NCBI GenBank assembly: GCA_001725945.1 | Contig: LRMT01000217.1 | Location: 1-64,000, forward strand | Direction of reading: 5' to 3' | DNA length: 64,000 bases | Origin: Cupriavidus sp. UYMMa02A | GTDB taxonomy: Bacteria; Pseudomonadota; Gammaproteobacteria; Burkholderiales; Burkholderiaceae | In this document: positions 39,806-49,715 of the stretch, in pieces | Position numbering within the stretch: the first letter of the stretch is position 1 | Layout: each line of letters begins with the position of its first letter | Translations under genes and position numbers: made by a program | The notes under the pieces: generated by a model | Databases searched by the model: none | Told to the model about the DNA's origin: nothing | What the model saw: the letters and a program-made list of their open reading frames with translations, nothing else

Positions 39806-41729
39806 ATGAACCCGTCCCTCCTGATTACCGTGCTGCTGTGGCTGTCGGTGGCGGGGCTCGCCTTCGCGGTCGTGAAGCGAGCGTCGTACTGGCGGCTCGG
39901 CCGCGCGACCGCACCCGGATCGTTCGGCATCGCGAACCTGCTGGCCATCCCGAAGCGCTATTTCGTCGACCTGCACCACGTCGTCGCCCGTGATCCGTAC
40001 ATCGCCAGGACGCACGTGGCCACGGCCGGCGGTGCGATCGGGGCGCTGGCGCTCGTGTTCGTCAATTACGGTCTTGCGATCTACTCGCCATGGCTCGACA
40101 AGGCGATCTTTGCCGCTGCGCTTGCGATGCTGATTGGCGCGATGTTCGTCTGGCGCCGCCGCAGCGCGAAGGACGTACCCGCGCGCCTGTCGAAGGGGCC
40201 ATGGAACGTGCTGCCGTGGCTGCTGGGTTCGTTCGCGCTTGGCCTCGTGCTGTTCGTGGCCGTGCCGGCTGACGTCATGTCGGGCGCGTTTGCAGTAGCC
40301 TGCGCGCTGCTGATCGGCGCCGGCGCGTTCGCGATGACGTTCGGCGCGGCGAAAGGCGGGCCGATGAAGCACGCGATCGCCGGTCTCATGCATCTCGCGT
40401 TCCATCCGCGCCAGGAACGGTTTGCCGGCAAGCCTGACTCGTACACGGGCAGCGGCAACGCCACGCCGCCGACCGCACTCAAGCTGCCGGAGATCGAGAA
40501 GCAGGAGTACGGTGTCGCCAAGCCCGTGGAGTTCCGCTGGAACCAGCTGCTGAGCTTCGACGCTGCGTGCAGTGCGGCAAGTGCGAGGCCGCGTGTCCCG
40601 CATTCGCCTCTGGCCAGCCGCTCAATCCGAAGAAACTGATCCAGGATCTCGTGGTCGGCATGGCGGGGGGCAGCGATGCCGCATATGCGGGCAGCCCGAC
40701 GCCGGGCATCCCCGTTGGCCGACATCGCGGGGAGCCGAACGGCCCGATCGTGTCAGGACTGATCGACGCGCAGACGCTGTGGTCGTGCACGACCTGCCGA
40801 GCCTGCGTGCAGGAATGCCCGATGCTGATCGAGCATGTCGATGCGATCGTCGACATGCGCCGCAACCAGACGCTCGTGCACGGCACTGTGCCTGGCAAAG
40901 GGGCCGAAGTGCTCGCGAACCTGCGCGAGACCGGCACGATGGGCGGCTACGACACCACGGCGCGCTATGACTGGTCGGTAGACCTCAATGCGCCGGTCGC
41001 GCAGCGAGGCAAGGCCGTAGACGTGCTGATCGTTGCCGGCGAGGGTGCCTTCGACATGCGCTATCAGCGCACGCTGCGGGCCTCGTGAAGGTACTGAACA
41101 AGGCTGGCGTCGAATATGCGGTGCTCGGCGGCGTGGAAACGGATACCGGCGATGTAGCCCGCCGTCTCGGCGACGAGGCGACGTTCCAGGAAATGGCGAA
41201 GCGCCTGATCGGCACGCTTGGCACGTTGTCCTTCAGGCAGATCGTGACGGCGGATCCGCACGTGATGCACAGCCTGCGCAACGAGTATCGCGCCCTGGGC
41301 TTGCGCGTCACGGTCAAGCATCACACGAGCTATCTCGCCGAGCTGGCTGACAGCGGCCGCATTGCGCCGAAGGCGGTTGAAGCGCTGCGCGAGAAGGTCA
41401 CCACCTATCACGACCCGTGCTATCTCGGCCGCTACAACGGCGAGACCGAGGCCCCGCGCAAGCTGCTGAAGACGATCGGCATCAAGGTGGTCGAGATGGA
41501 ACGCCATGGCATGCGTGGCCGCTGTTGCGGCGGCGGGGGCGGCGCGCCGTTGACCGATATCCCGGGCAAGCAGCGCATCCCCGATATCCGCATCGCCGAT
41601 GCGCGCGCTGTGGGCGCGGAAGTGGTCGCGGTCGGATGCCCGAACTGCACGGCAATGCTCGAAGGCGTGGTCGGCCCGCGCCCGGAGGTGCTGGATGTTG
41701 CCGAACTCGTTGCGGCCTCGCTGGAGTGA
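39806..41729 (+). CDS. dgcB: Dimethylglycine demethylase subunit DgcB, membrane iron-sulfur protein (two frameshifts)
   Basis: About 641 residues. N-terminal third has about five membrane helices (LLITVLLWLSVAGLAFAVV; AALAMLIGAMFVW; SFALGLVLFVAVPADVMSG). Then two 4Fe-4S ferredoxin motifs (CVQCGKCEAACP after repair, and CTTCRACVQECPMLIEHVD), and two CCG-type cysteine domains of heterodisulfide-reductase kind (YHDPCYLGRYNG; RGRCCGGGGG). Deletions near 40563 and 41082 break it. It would transfer electrons from DgcA to ETF or quinone. Starts two bases after dgcA. Confidence 0.9.
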
Positions 41730-41733
41730 CTCG

Positions 41734-42902
41734 ATGAACAAGATCCCACGTATCGATCCTCGTCGGCCGTTCGTGATTACGGCGGCAGGCTTGAGACGGA
41801 TCACGCTCGGCCAAGCCGGCAGCGCGGATCCGAATGCCGGGCACTGGCACGCTCACGGCCACGGCGGAACGGCGACAAGGCCGCGCCGCGCGCTCAGCGA
41901 TGCGCAGCATGTGTTGCTCGTTGCCGTGCACAGCGAGCGGGGTGCGCTGGACGACCATGCGTGCCAGGCACTCGCCGCGGCCGCGCTGCTTGCCGATGCG
42001 CAGACCGAGGTTGTGCTGCTGGTGTTTGGCGAGCTGAAGGACGACGCGGCGGCGCTCGGCGCCGACAAGGTCATCGCGTTGCCTCGTTCGATCGTCGCGC
42101 GTTTGCGCCCGATGCCGAACTGCAGGCGCTGCTGGCCTGCGCGGCCGCGCTATCGCCGAAGCATCTCTTCCTGCCTGATAACGCAACCGGCGACGGCGAT
42201 CTCGGCCGCCGCTACGTGGCTGCGACGGGCACGAGCGTTGCCACGCACGTTGTCGAGATCGACGCAAGCCACGTTGGCAGCTATGCACAGGCGAAGCGTG
42301 CTTTTGCGACACGCTCGCTGCCCGACGTAATCCTGCTTGCACCGGGCGCGGTCGACACGAAGTTGCCATTCACCGGCGCGGGGCAATCGTTGTCAGGCGA
42401 CTTTCTGCTTGGCATTGACGACGGCTCGCAGCCGTACCGCGACCTCGGCCTTGATGAGATCGATGCCGCACAGGTCGCGCTCGAGGAGGCAGACTTCATC
42501 GTGTCCGCGGGCAATGGGGTCACCGATATCGGGGCGTTCGAGCAGCTTGCCGGCGAGTTCGGCGCGGCGATTGCCGCTAGCCGCGTCGCCGTCGACAACG
42601 GCCATTTCACGCGCGACAAGCAGGTTGGCGCAACCGGCAAGACGGTCGAGGCGAGTGTCTATATCGCATTTGGCATCTCCGGCGCGGTGCAGCACCTTCA
42701 GGGCATCAAGGATTGTCGTCACGTGATCGCCGTCAATCTGGACGGCAGCGCACCCATTGCCAAGCGCGCGAACCTCACGATCGTCGGTGATGCGAAGGAG
42801 ACGATTGCGGCGCTGATTGAAGCGGTGCAGACCGCGCGCCGCAAGCATGGAAGGGCGCCGGCAGCGGCCAGCGTCCGTGAACCGCTAGGAGCCGCAGCAT
42901 GA
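41734..42902 (+). CDS. etfA: Electron transfer flavoprotein alpha subunit (betaine-cluster type), one frameshift
   Basis: About 390 residues. The C-terminal FAD-binding half is typical: FIVSAGNGVTDIGAFEQLA, ATGKTVEASVYIAFGISGAV and HVIAVNLDGSAPIAKRANLT. The N-terminus carries an extra His/Gly-rich segment (GHWHAHGHGG) not found in housekeeping EtfA. One base is missing near 42088 (CCTCGTTCGAT). It accepts electrons from dimethylglycine oxidation. Its stop overlaps etfB as ATGA. Confidence 0.9.
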
Positions 42903-43684
42903 ACGCCCACCAGCAAATCCGGCGCATCGCAGTGCTCGTGTCCGTTGGCCGTCATCCGGTCAGCGGGGTAACGCGCTACAGCCGCAACGACGCCGCGGCG
43001 CTCGAGATCGGACGAGCCCTGGCGGAGAAGCATCGTGCGCAGCTCGCGGTGCTGCACGCCGGCGACGCCGCGGAGCCAGCGCTCGCCGAGTACCTGGCGC
43101 TCGGGGCGCGCGAAGTCGAGGTGCTTGCCTGCGGGACAGGGGATGACGCCGGGCGCACGTTATCCGCCCGCGTGAAGGACTACGACCTCGTTCTGACCGG
43201 TACCCGAGCAGAGGGCGCATACGACACCGGGATGCTGCCGTACCACGTTGCTGCGTCGCTCGGCCGACCGCTGGTCGGGGCGGCCGTCGATGTCGACATC
43301 GCGGATGGGCGCGTCACCGTGCGGCAGTTCCTGCCGAAGGGCCTGCGCCGGCGTGTCGAGGCGGTATTGCCGGCCGTCGTGGCAGTCCATCCGCTCGCGA
43401 GCGCGCGGCCGCGCTATGCATACGCGCGGTTGCGTGCGGGCGCGATTCGGACAGCGCCTGCCGCGCGATTCGAAGATCCGGAAGCTGCCGCGTGGACGCT
43501 CGGCGCGCCCGAGCGCAAGCCAGTCAGGCTGGCCGCCGCGGAGAAGCGCTCCGGGCATGCCCGGATGTTGTCGGCGACGACGACCGAGAGCCGCGGCGGA
43601 AACGTCGTAAACGGAGGGACTTCGGTCGAAAAAGCGCAAGTCATCCTCGCGTACTTACGCGAGCATCAACTTATTGACTACTGA
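42899..43684 (+). CDS. etfB: Electron transfer flavoprotein beta subunit (betaine-cluster type)
   Basis: Intact, 261 residues. VSVGRHPVSGVTRYSRNDAA replaces the usual KxVPD start, followed by ALEIGRALAE, DYDLVLTGTRAEGAYDTGML and LGRPLVGAAVDVDIADGRV, the ETF-beta core. The C-terminal GGNVVNGGTSVEKAQVILAY is the conserved partner-binding tail. Pairs with etfA and with DgcAB. Sequence is distant from general fatty-acid ETF, as is usual for dedicated ETFs. Confidence 0.9.
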   Translation: MNAHQQIRRIAVLVSVGRHPVSGVTRYSRNDAAALEIGRALAEKHRAQLAVLHAGDAAEPALAEYLALGAREVEVLACGTGDDAGRTLSARVKDYDLVLTGTRAEGAYDTGMLPYHVAASLGRPLVGAAVDVDIADGRVTVRQFLPKGLRRRVEAVLPAVVAVHPLASARPRYAYARLRAGAIRTAPAARFEDPEAAAWTLGAPERKPVRLAAAEKRSGHARMLSATTTESRGGNVVNGGTSVEKAQVILAYLREHQLIDY

Positions 43685-43739
43685 GGTTGCCGATTCGTCG
43701 GCAGACAAACCAGGAATGCAGGGAATCCGGAGCCAAACG

Positions 43740-44981
43740 ATGAAAGTATCGGCAGACATTGGTGCGCTGGTGGAGCGGCGCAAGCAAGGCTACAGCCTCG
43801 AGGCGCCTTTCTATCAGAGCGAGGAGATATTCGCGCTCGATATGGAAGCGATTTTCCGCAAGCATTGGATCCAGGTGGCGGTGGAGCCGGACGTGCCCGA
43901 GCCGGGCGACTACGTGACGGTCGAGCTCGGCAGCGATTCGATCCTGGTCGTGCGCGACGACGATATGCAGGTGCGCGCTTTCCACAACGTATGCCGCCAT
44001 CGCGGCGCACGTCTGTGCAACGAGGACAAGGGCACGGTCGGCAACATCGTCTGCCCGTATCACAGCTGGACCTACAACCTGAACGGCGACCTGATGTTCG
44101 CCGAGCACATGGGCGAGAAGTTCGACCGCTGCAAGCACAGCCTGAAATCCGTGCATGTGCAGAACCTCGCGGGGTTGATCTTCGTCTGCCTGGCGGACGA
44201 GGCGCCCGTGGACTTCGCGGCAATGCGCGCCGCGATGGAGCCCTATCTGCTGCCGCATGACCTGCCGAACACGAAGATCGCGGCGCAGGTCGACATCATC
44301 GAGAAGGGGAACTGGAAGCTTACGATGGAGAACAACCGCGAGTGCTATCACTGCGTGGCGAACCATCCCGAGCTGACTATCTCGCTGTACGAATACGGAT
44401 TCGGCTATCAGCAGTCGCCGGCCAATGCCGAGGGCATGGAAGCGTTCGAGAAAACCTGCATTGCACGCGCGGCGCAGTGGGAAGCGCTGAACCTTCCATC
44501 AGCGGAAATCGAGCACCTGCTCGCAACCACCGGCTTTCGCACGCAGCGCCTGCCGCTCGACCGCAGCGGCGAGTCGCAGACGCTCGACGCCAAGGTCGCT
44601 TCGAAAAAGCTGCTCGGCAAATTCGAGCAGGCCGACCTGGGCGGGCTCTCGTTCTGGACGCAGCCGAACTCTTGGCATCACTTCATGAGCGACCACATCG
44701 TCACGTTCTCCGTGATTCCGCTGTCAGCCGGTGAAACGCTCGTGCGCACGAAGTGGCTCGTCCACAAGGATGCGCAGGAAGGCGTCGACTACAACGTGGA
44801 GAACCTGACGGCGGTGTGGAACGCGACCAATGACCAGGACCGCGTGCTCGTGGAGTACTCGCAGCGCGGCGCGGCAAGCAGCGCGTACGAGCCCGGGCCC
44901 TACTCGCCATTCACCGAGGGCCTCGTCGAGAAGTTCTCGGCCTGGTATATCCGCCGGCTTGCCGAGCACGTCGGCGCATAG
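43740..44981 (+). CDS. gbcA: Glycine betaine monooxygenase, oxygenase subunit (Rieske type)
   Basis: Intact, 413 residues. Rieske cluster CRHRGARLC...CPYHSW; mononuclear iron histidines in ENNRECYHCVANHPEL. GbcA demethylates glycine betaine to dimethylglycine using O2, releasing formaldehyde. Start at 43740 has GGAG nine bases upstream; two in-frame upstream ATGs are less well placed. A small hairpin (TGCCGA-TTCG-TCGGCA, 43687-43702) lies between etfB and this gene. Together with gbcB it forms the first catabolic step of the pathway. Confidence 0.94.
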   Translation: MKVSADIGALVERRKQGYSLEAPFYQSEEIFALDMEAIFRKHWIQVAVEPDVPEPGDYVTVELGSDSILVVRDDDMQVRAFHNVCRHRGARLCNEDKGTVGNIVCPYHSWTYNLNGDLMFAEHMGEKFDRCKHSLKSVHVQNLAGLIFVCLADEAPVDFAAMRAAMEPYLLPHDLPNTKIAAQVDIIEKGNWKLTMENNRECYHCVANHPELTISLYEYGFGYQQSPANAEGMEAFEKTCIARAAQWEALNLPSAEIEHLLATTGFRTQRLPLDRSGESQTLDAKVASKKLLGKFEQADLGGLSFWTQPNSWHHFMSDHIVTFSVIPLSAGETLVRTKWLVHKDAQEGVDYNVENLTAVWNATNDQDRVLVEYSQRGAASSAYEPGPYSPFTEGLVEKFSAWYIRRLAEHVGA

Positions 44982-45002
44982 GCGCAAGCAAAGGAAGCGG
45001 AG

Positions 45003-46154
45003 ATGGAGATGATGCGCGATGCAGTCCAATTCGAACCCGCCGACAGCCGGGTGACGCGCCCGGCGTTCTGGAGCGCGCTCCCCGAGCGCTGGACGAGCGA
45101 CGTCGAGGAGACGCTTGTGTGCTGCCACGTGAGGCAGGAAACGCACGACGTGAAGAGCTTCTTCTTCCATTCGCCGGAGGGCCGCGCGTTTGTGTTCGAG
45201 CCGGGGCAGTTCATCACGCTGGAGCTCGAGATCGAGGGCGAGACGATCAACCGGTGCTACACGATTCGTCGTCGCCCGCGCGGCCGCATACGCTCTCGAT
45301 CACGGTCAAGCGGGTGCCGGGCGGGAAGGTGTCGAACTGGCTGCACGACACTGTGCGGCCGGGCACGCAGATCCGGGTGTTGGGCCCGGCCGGCGAATTC
45401 ACTTGCGCACGTCATCCGGCGCGCAAGTACCTGTTCCTGTCCGCGGGCTCCGGTATCACACCGCTGATGTCCATGAGCCGTGCACACCATGATCTCGGCG
45501 ACGATCGCGACATCGTGTTCGTGCACAGCTCGCGTACGCCGGACGACATCATCTTCTCGCGCGAGCTCGAACTGATTGCGTCGAACCACGCGAATTTTCG
45601 CACCTCCTTTGTCTGCGAGCGGGTCGGCGCACGTACCAGTTGGCCAGGCGTGACGGGGTTCCTGTCGCTCCCGCTCCTTAAGCTGATCGCGCCGGATTTC
45701 ATGGATCGCGAGATCTTCACGTGTGGTCCGGCGCCATACATGAAGGCGGTGCGGGACCTGCTCGACGAAGCCGGTTTTGATCGCAGGCGCTACCACGAGG
45801 AAAGTTTCTCGTTCGAGACGTTGGTGGCGGAGGGCTCGGCCGACGCGCTGTTGCGGACCTCACACCGGCAGCCAATGGCAATGCGGACATCGCGCAGTTC
45901 AGCGTGAGCTTCGCGAAGAGCCATCGCGAGATCGTATGCAGCTCAAGCCAGCATGTGCTCGATGCGGCGCGCAGTCTGGCCTGCGGCTGCCAGCGTCGTG
46001 CACGCAGGGCATGTGTGGGACCTGCAAGGTCAAGCTCGTGTCCGGCCAGGTCGAAATGAAGCACAACGGCGGCATTCGCCAGCGCGAGATCGACCAGGGG
46101 ATGGTGTTGTTGTGCTGCAGCAAGCCGCTGTCGAATCTCGTCATCGATAAATAG
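45003..46154 (+). CDS. gbcB: Glycine betaine monooxygenase, reductase subunit (three frameshifts)
   Basis: About 384 residues. FAD domain (FEPGQFITLELEIEGETINR; CYTISSSP in repaired frame), NAD(P)H domain (KYLFLSAGSGITPLMSMSRA; FTCGPAPYMKAVRDLL) and a C-terminal 2Fe-2S ferredoxin (CTQGMCGTCKVKL ... LCC). Deletions near 45272, 45856 and 45985 move the frame 0 to 2 to 1 to 0. It supplies electrons to GbcA, which ends 21 bases upstream. Confidence 0.92.
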
Positions 46155-46171
46155 TGTAGTAGCGCCTGCCA

Positions 46172-46203
46172 CGCGGCTGGCGGTGTGAAGACCGTCAGCC
46201 GCG
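46172..46203. terminator. Hairpin between gbcB and the betaine-binding protein gene
   Basis: CGCGGCTGGCGG and CCGTCAGCCGCG form a near-perfect twelve-base stem around an eight-base loop, 18 bases after gbcB. There is no T-run. It may dampen read-through so that the transporter gene uses its own promoter. Confidence 0.45.
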
Positions 46204-46259
46204 CTCTCGACGATTCTAAATTCACGGGGCAGTTCCGCTCCGGCCAATGGAGGTATGCC

Positions 46260-47122
46260 ATGAAGCTCCTTTCCAAACTGCTGTTTACCGGCGCGGCGTC
46301 GGTGATGATGACATGGAGCGCGTTCGCGCTTGGGGAAGCCAAACCGACCCTGAAGATCGGCTACGTCGAGGGTTGGGACGACAGCGTCGCGACGACCAAC
46401 GTCGCCGCACGGATCATCGAGAAAAAGCTGGGGTACCCGGTTCAGCTCGTGCCGCTCGCGGCGGGCGTGATGTGGCAAGGCGTCGCTCGCGGCGATCTCG
46501 ATGCGACGCTGTCGGCCTGGCTGCCGGTGACGCAGGGCGCGTACTGGGATCAGTTCAAGACCAAGGTGGTCGACCTGGGGCCGAACTTTACCGAGGCAAG
46601 AATTGGCCTCATCGTTCCGGCATCCGTCAGCGCGAAGAGCATTGATGACCTGAACGCACAGAAGGCGGCGTCGACGGCCGCATCGTCGGTATCGATGCCG
46701 GCGCTGGCGTCATGCGCAAAGCCTCCGACGCCATCAAGAGCTATGGGCTCAGCTATTCGCTGATGCCAAGTTCGGGCAGTGCGATGACTGCCGAGCTGGC
46801 GCGCGCGATGAACGCGAACAAGCCGGTGATCGTGACGGGTTGGGCGCCGCACTGGATGTTCGCCAAATGGAAGCTGCGCTTCCTCGATGATCCGAAGAAA
46901 GTGTTCGGTGAGGCCGAGCACGTTGACAACATCGTGAACCCAGGTCTCGAGGCAAAGGCGAAGCCGGTCACTTTGTTTCTGAAGAAGTTTCAGTGGAAGC
47001 CCGGCGAGATCGATAGCGTGATGCTGGCGATCCAGGGCGGCACGAAGCCGGACGCGGCGGCGGATGCGTGGATCTCCGCGAATGGGGACCGCGTGAATGC
47101 GTGGCTCGAAGGCGAGCGTTAA
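46260..47122 (+). CDS. Quaternary amine ABC transporter, periplasmic binding protein (CbcX/ProX/OpuAC type), one frameshift
   Basis: About 288 residues. MKLLSKLLFTGAASVMMTWS is a signal peptide ending at AFA. KIGYVEGWDDSVATTNVAAR, ATLSAWLPVT and VTGWAPHWMFAKWKLRFLDD carry the tryptophans that form the aromatic cage for trimethylammonium groups. One T is missing near 46672 (GCGTCGAC for GCGTTCGAC), separating AAFDGRIVGIDAGAGVM. GGAGG precedes the ATG. It delivers betaine, choline or carnitine to the permease encoded at 48558-50604, although the purU gene lies between on the other strand. Confidence 0.88.
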
Positions 47123-47156
47123 GTCGTCAAACGATACAAGGGGATCAGGAGGCACC

Positions 47157-47183
47157 GGCCACGATCGCATTGCGATCGTGGCC
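47157..47183. terminator. Perfect 27-base palindrome between convergent transporter and purU genes
   Basis: GGCCACGATCGCA, a one-base centre, and TGCGATCGTGGCC: thirteen perfect pairs, 34 bases after one gene's stop and 16 before the end of purU, followed by GCTGTGCTTTT. This works as a terminator for the plus strand at least. Confidence 0.75.
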
Positions 47184-47199
47184 GCTGTGCTTTTGAGGG

Positions 47200-48071
47200 T
47201 TACGGAAACACGACCGTACGGTCTCCATTCAGGAACACCCGCCGCTCGATGAAGGCTTTGACGGCGCGGGCGAGCGTGATGCATTCGACGTCTCGTCCGA
47301 CCGCGAGCAATTGCTCCGGCCGGTACGAATGGTCGACACGCTCGACGGCCTGCTCGATGATCGGGCCTTCATCGAGATCGTCGGTGATGAAATGCGCGGT
47401 CGCGCCGATCAGCTTGACGCCGCGCGCATGCGCTGGTGATACGGCTTGGCGCCCTTGAAACCAGGCAGGAAGGAGTGGTGGATGTTGATCGCACGATTGG
47501 CAAGTTTGCCGCTGGTCTCGGGGGAGAGGACCTGCATATAACGCGCAAGAATGACAAGCTCCGCGCCGCTCGACTCGAACAGATCGAGCCACTGCGCTTC
47601 CTGTTTCGCTTTAGTTTCTGGGGTGATCGGGAAATGCCGGAACGGGAGATCGTGCTGACGGGCGAGCGGTTCCAGGTCGGGATGGTTCGAGGCGATCCCG
47701 ACAATGTCCATCTTCAATTCACCCATTCGCCAGCGGAACAGCAGATCCGCGAGGCAGTGCTCGAGCTTCGACACCATGATGAGTACCTTCGGGCGCGCGA
47801 GCGCGTCGTGGATCGCCCATTGCATGCCGAAGCCGTCAGCGATCGGTGCGAACTCCCGCCGCAGCACGTCAATAGCTGGTGCCTGCGCGTGTGTCGGATG
47901 GAAGACGCAGCGCAGAAAGAAACGGTTGCTCAGGTCGTCATCGAAGACGGTCAGTTCGTCGATGTAGCAGCGGTGGCGCTCCAGCAGGCCAACGACCGCG
48001 GCGACCTGTCCGGGGGCGCTCGGGCACGACAGGGTGAGAACAAATGGTTGTGATCGGGGCTGGGTTTCCAT
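47200..48071 (-). CDS. purU: Formyltetrahydrofolate deformylase, one frameshift
   Basis: About 290 residues. N-terminal ACT domain (FVLTLSCPSAPGQVAAVVGL) and formyltransferase-fold catalytic domain with [52 protein letters not shown] and the catalytic aspartate segment ATAHFITDDLDEGPII. One G missing near 47437 (CAGCGCATG). It releases formate from 10-formyl-tetrahydrofolate. A purU copy belongs to the sarcosine regulon in pseudomonads, recycling folate loaded by SoxA. Confidence 0.92.
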
Positions 48072-48557
48072 GGAATTCCTTTCCGGGGGAGTTCGGCCGG
48101 CGGGCGCCTCGTGCGCTCGCGCGTGCCATGCGCGCAGTAAGCAGGAGGCGGGGCAGGCTGGATAGAACCGAAGCGCCGCGTGGCTGGTATCGGCGCGCCA
48201 ACGCGGATGGTGCGGCGCGATGCCGGTGTTGTGAGCGTGTCAGCGCAAGCGGGTCGCAATCGATCCATTCGGCGTCGCTTGCGGACAAGCCGGGTCGGAC
48301 AATCGGTTGCCATGAGGTTGCCATGATTGCCGGTGTCGCATTTCTGCAAGCACTTGTCGGAATTCATCGGCTGAGGGCAGCCTTTTATGGCAACTATGTA
48401 GGTGATCGCACCATGTCTGTTTGTGATGCGACGAATCGAATTTTCCAACGCATTCCAGGGAAGCGTTAGTGAAGCACCGCCGGCACATATCGGACAAACG
48501 AAGGTGCAGGCATGCCATATGACGTATGAGTCCCCGCAGGACCAGGAGAGGGTTTCG
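48072..48557. promoter_or_regulatory. Divergent region purU / betaine ABC transporter
   Basis: 486 bases in which no gene is supported; a 141-codon plus-strand frame here has arginine/cysteine-rich content and overlaps purU, so it is not called. GGCACATATCGGACAAACG at 48482-48500 resembles the GCAAATCGGAC elements before glyA and fdhA. AGGAGAG at 48544 serves the next gene. Confidence 0.4.
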
Positions 48558-49715
48558 ATGGATAGTCCAAAAGTCGTGGTCGAAGGTCTGTGCAAGGTAT
48601 TTGGCAGCAATCCGCAGCAGGCGCTCGACATGCTCGCCACCGGTTCGACGAAGGACGAGGTGTTCAGGCGCACTGGCCAGGTCGTCGGCGTGCACAACGT
48701 ATCGTTCGACGTCAGGGAAGGCGAGATTTTCGTGCTGATGGGCCTGTCCGGTTCCGGCAAGTCGACGTTGATCCGTCTCGTGAACCGACTCGTCGAACCG
48801 ACAGCCGGAAAGGTGCTGATTGGCGGCCGCGATGTGGCCGGCGTGAGCCGCTCGGAACTGATCGCGCTGCGTCGCAAGGATATGAGCATGGTGTTCCAGT
48901 CGTTCGCGCTGATGCCGCAGCGCACCGTACTGTCGAATGCCGCGTTCGGTCTGGAGGTCGCCGGCGTCAGCAGGAAGGAGCGTGAGCGCAGGGCGATGGG
49001 GGTACTCGAGGAGGTCGGTCTTTCCACGTTTGCGCAGAAGCTGCCGCGTGAGTTGTCAGGTGGCATGCAGCAGCGCGTCGGCCTGGCGCGGGCGCTTGCG
49101 GTCAACCCGTCGCTGATGATCATGGATGAAGCGTTCTCCGCGCTCGATCCTCTGAAGCGCAAGGAAATGCAGAACGTGCTGCTGCAGCTTCAGAAAGAGC
49201 ATCGCCGCACGATCATGTTCGTGTCGCATGATCTGGAGGAAGCGTTGCGCATCGGCAGCCGGATCGCGATCATGGAAGGTGGCCGCCTGATTCAGGTGGG
49301 GACGCCGCAGGAGATCATCGCGAAACCGGCCGACGACTACGTCCGCACGTTCTTCGACGGCATCGACACCAGCCGCTATCTGACGGCCGGTGACCTGATG
49401 CAGACCGATGCCGTACCGACCGTGTCAAAGCTCGACGCGCCGACGATCGCGTCGACCCTGAACGGCCACGCCGGATACGCCTTTGTACTCGATGCCCAAC
49501 GCAAGCTTCGTGGCTGCGTCATGCGTGATTCGACGGCAAGCGTGCGGCCGGTCGAGAGCATCCGGCTCGATGCGTCGCTTGAACACGTTGTCGAGCGCGT
49601 CGTCGCGAGCCCGAACGCGCTGCCCGTCGTCGACGAGTATGGCTGCTACTGCGGCTCGGTCGACCGTGCGGTCATCCTGAAAGCCATCACGCATCTGCGA
49701 GGTCACCATGTCTGA
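48558..49715 (+). CDS. Quaternary amine ABC transporter ATP-binding protein (CbcV/ProV type)
   Basis: Intact, 385 residues. Walker A MGLSGSGKSTLIRLVNRL, Q-loop MVFQSFALMPQRT, ABC signature LSGGMQQRVGLARAL, Walker B LMIMDEAFSALDPL and switch histidine FVSHDLEEALRI, followed by a CBS-domain region (VLDAQRKLRGCVMRD; PVVDEYGCYCGSVDR). ProV/OpuAA proteins use such domains to sense ionic strength. The last eight bases overlap the permease gene. Confidence 0.93.
   Translation: MDSPKVVVEGLCKVFGSNPQQALDMLATGSTKDEVFRRTGQVVGVHNVSFDVREGEIFVLMGLSGSGKSTLIRLVNRLVEPTAGKVLIGGRDVAGVSRSELIALRRKDMSMVFQSFALMPQRTVLSNAAFGLEVAGVSRKERERRAMGVLEEVGLSTFAQKLPRELSGGMQQRVGLARALAVNPSLMIMDEAFSALDPLKRKEMQNVLLQLQKEHRRTIMFVSHDLEEALRIGSRIAIMEGGRLIQVGTPQEIIAKPADDYVRTFFDGIDTSRYLTAGDLMQTDAVPTVSKLDAPTIASTLNGHAGYAFVLDAQRKLRGCVMRDSTASVRPVESIRLDASLEHVVERVVASPNALPVVDEYGCYCGSVDRAVILKAITHLRGHHV

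Noticed and set aside
48044-48469. 141-codon plus-strand frame between purU and the ABC transporter genes
   Set aside because: It overlaps purU on the other strand, has an irregular Arg/Cys-rich composition and no homology; the region behaves as a promoter.
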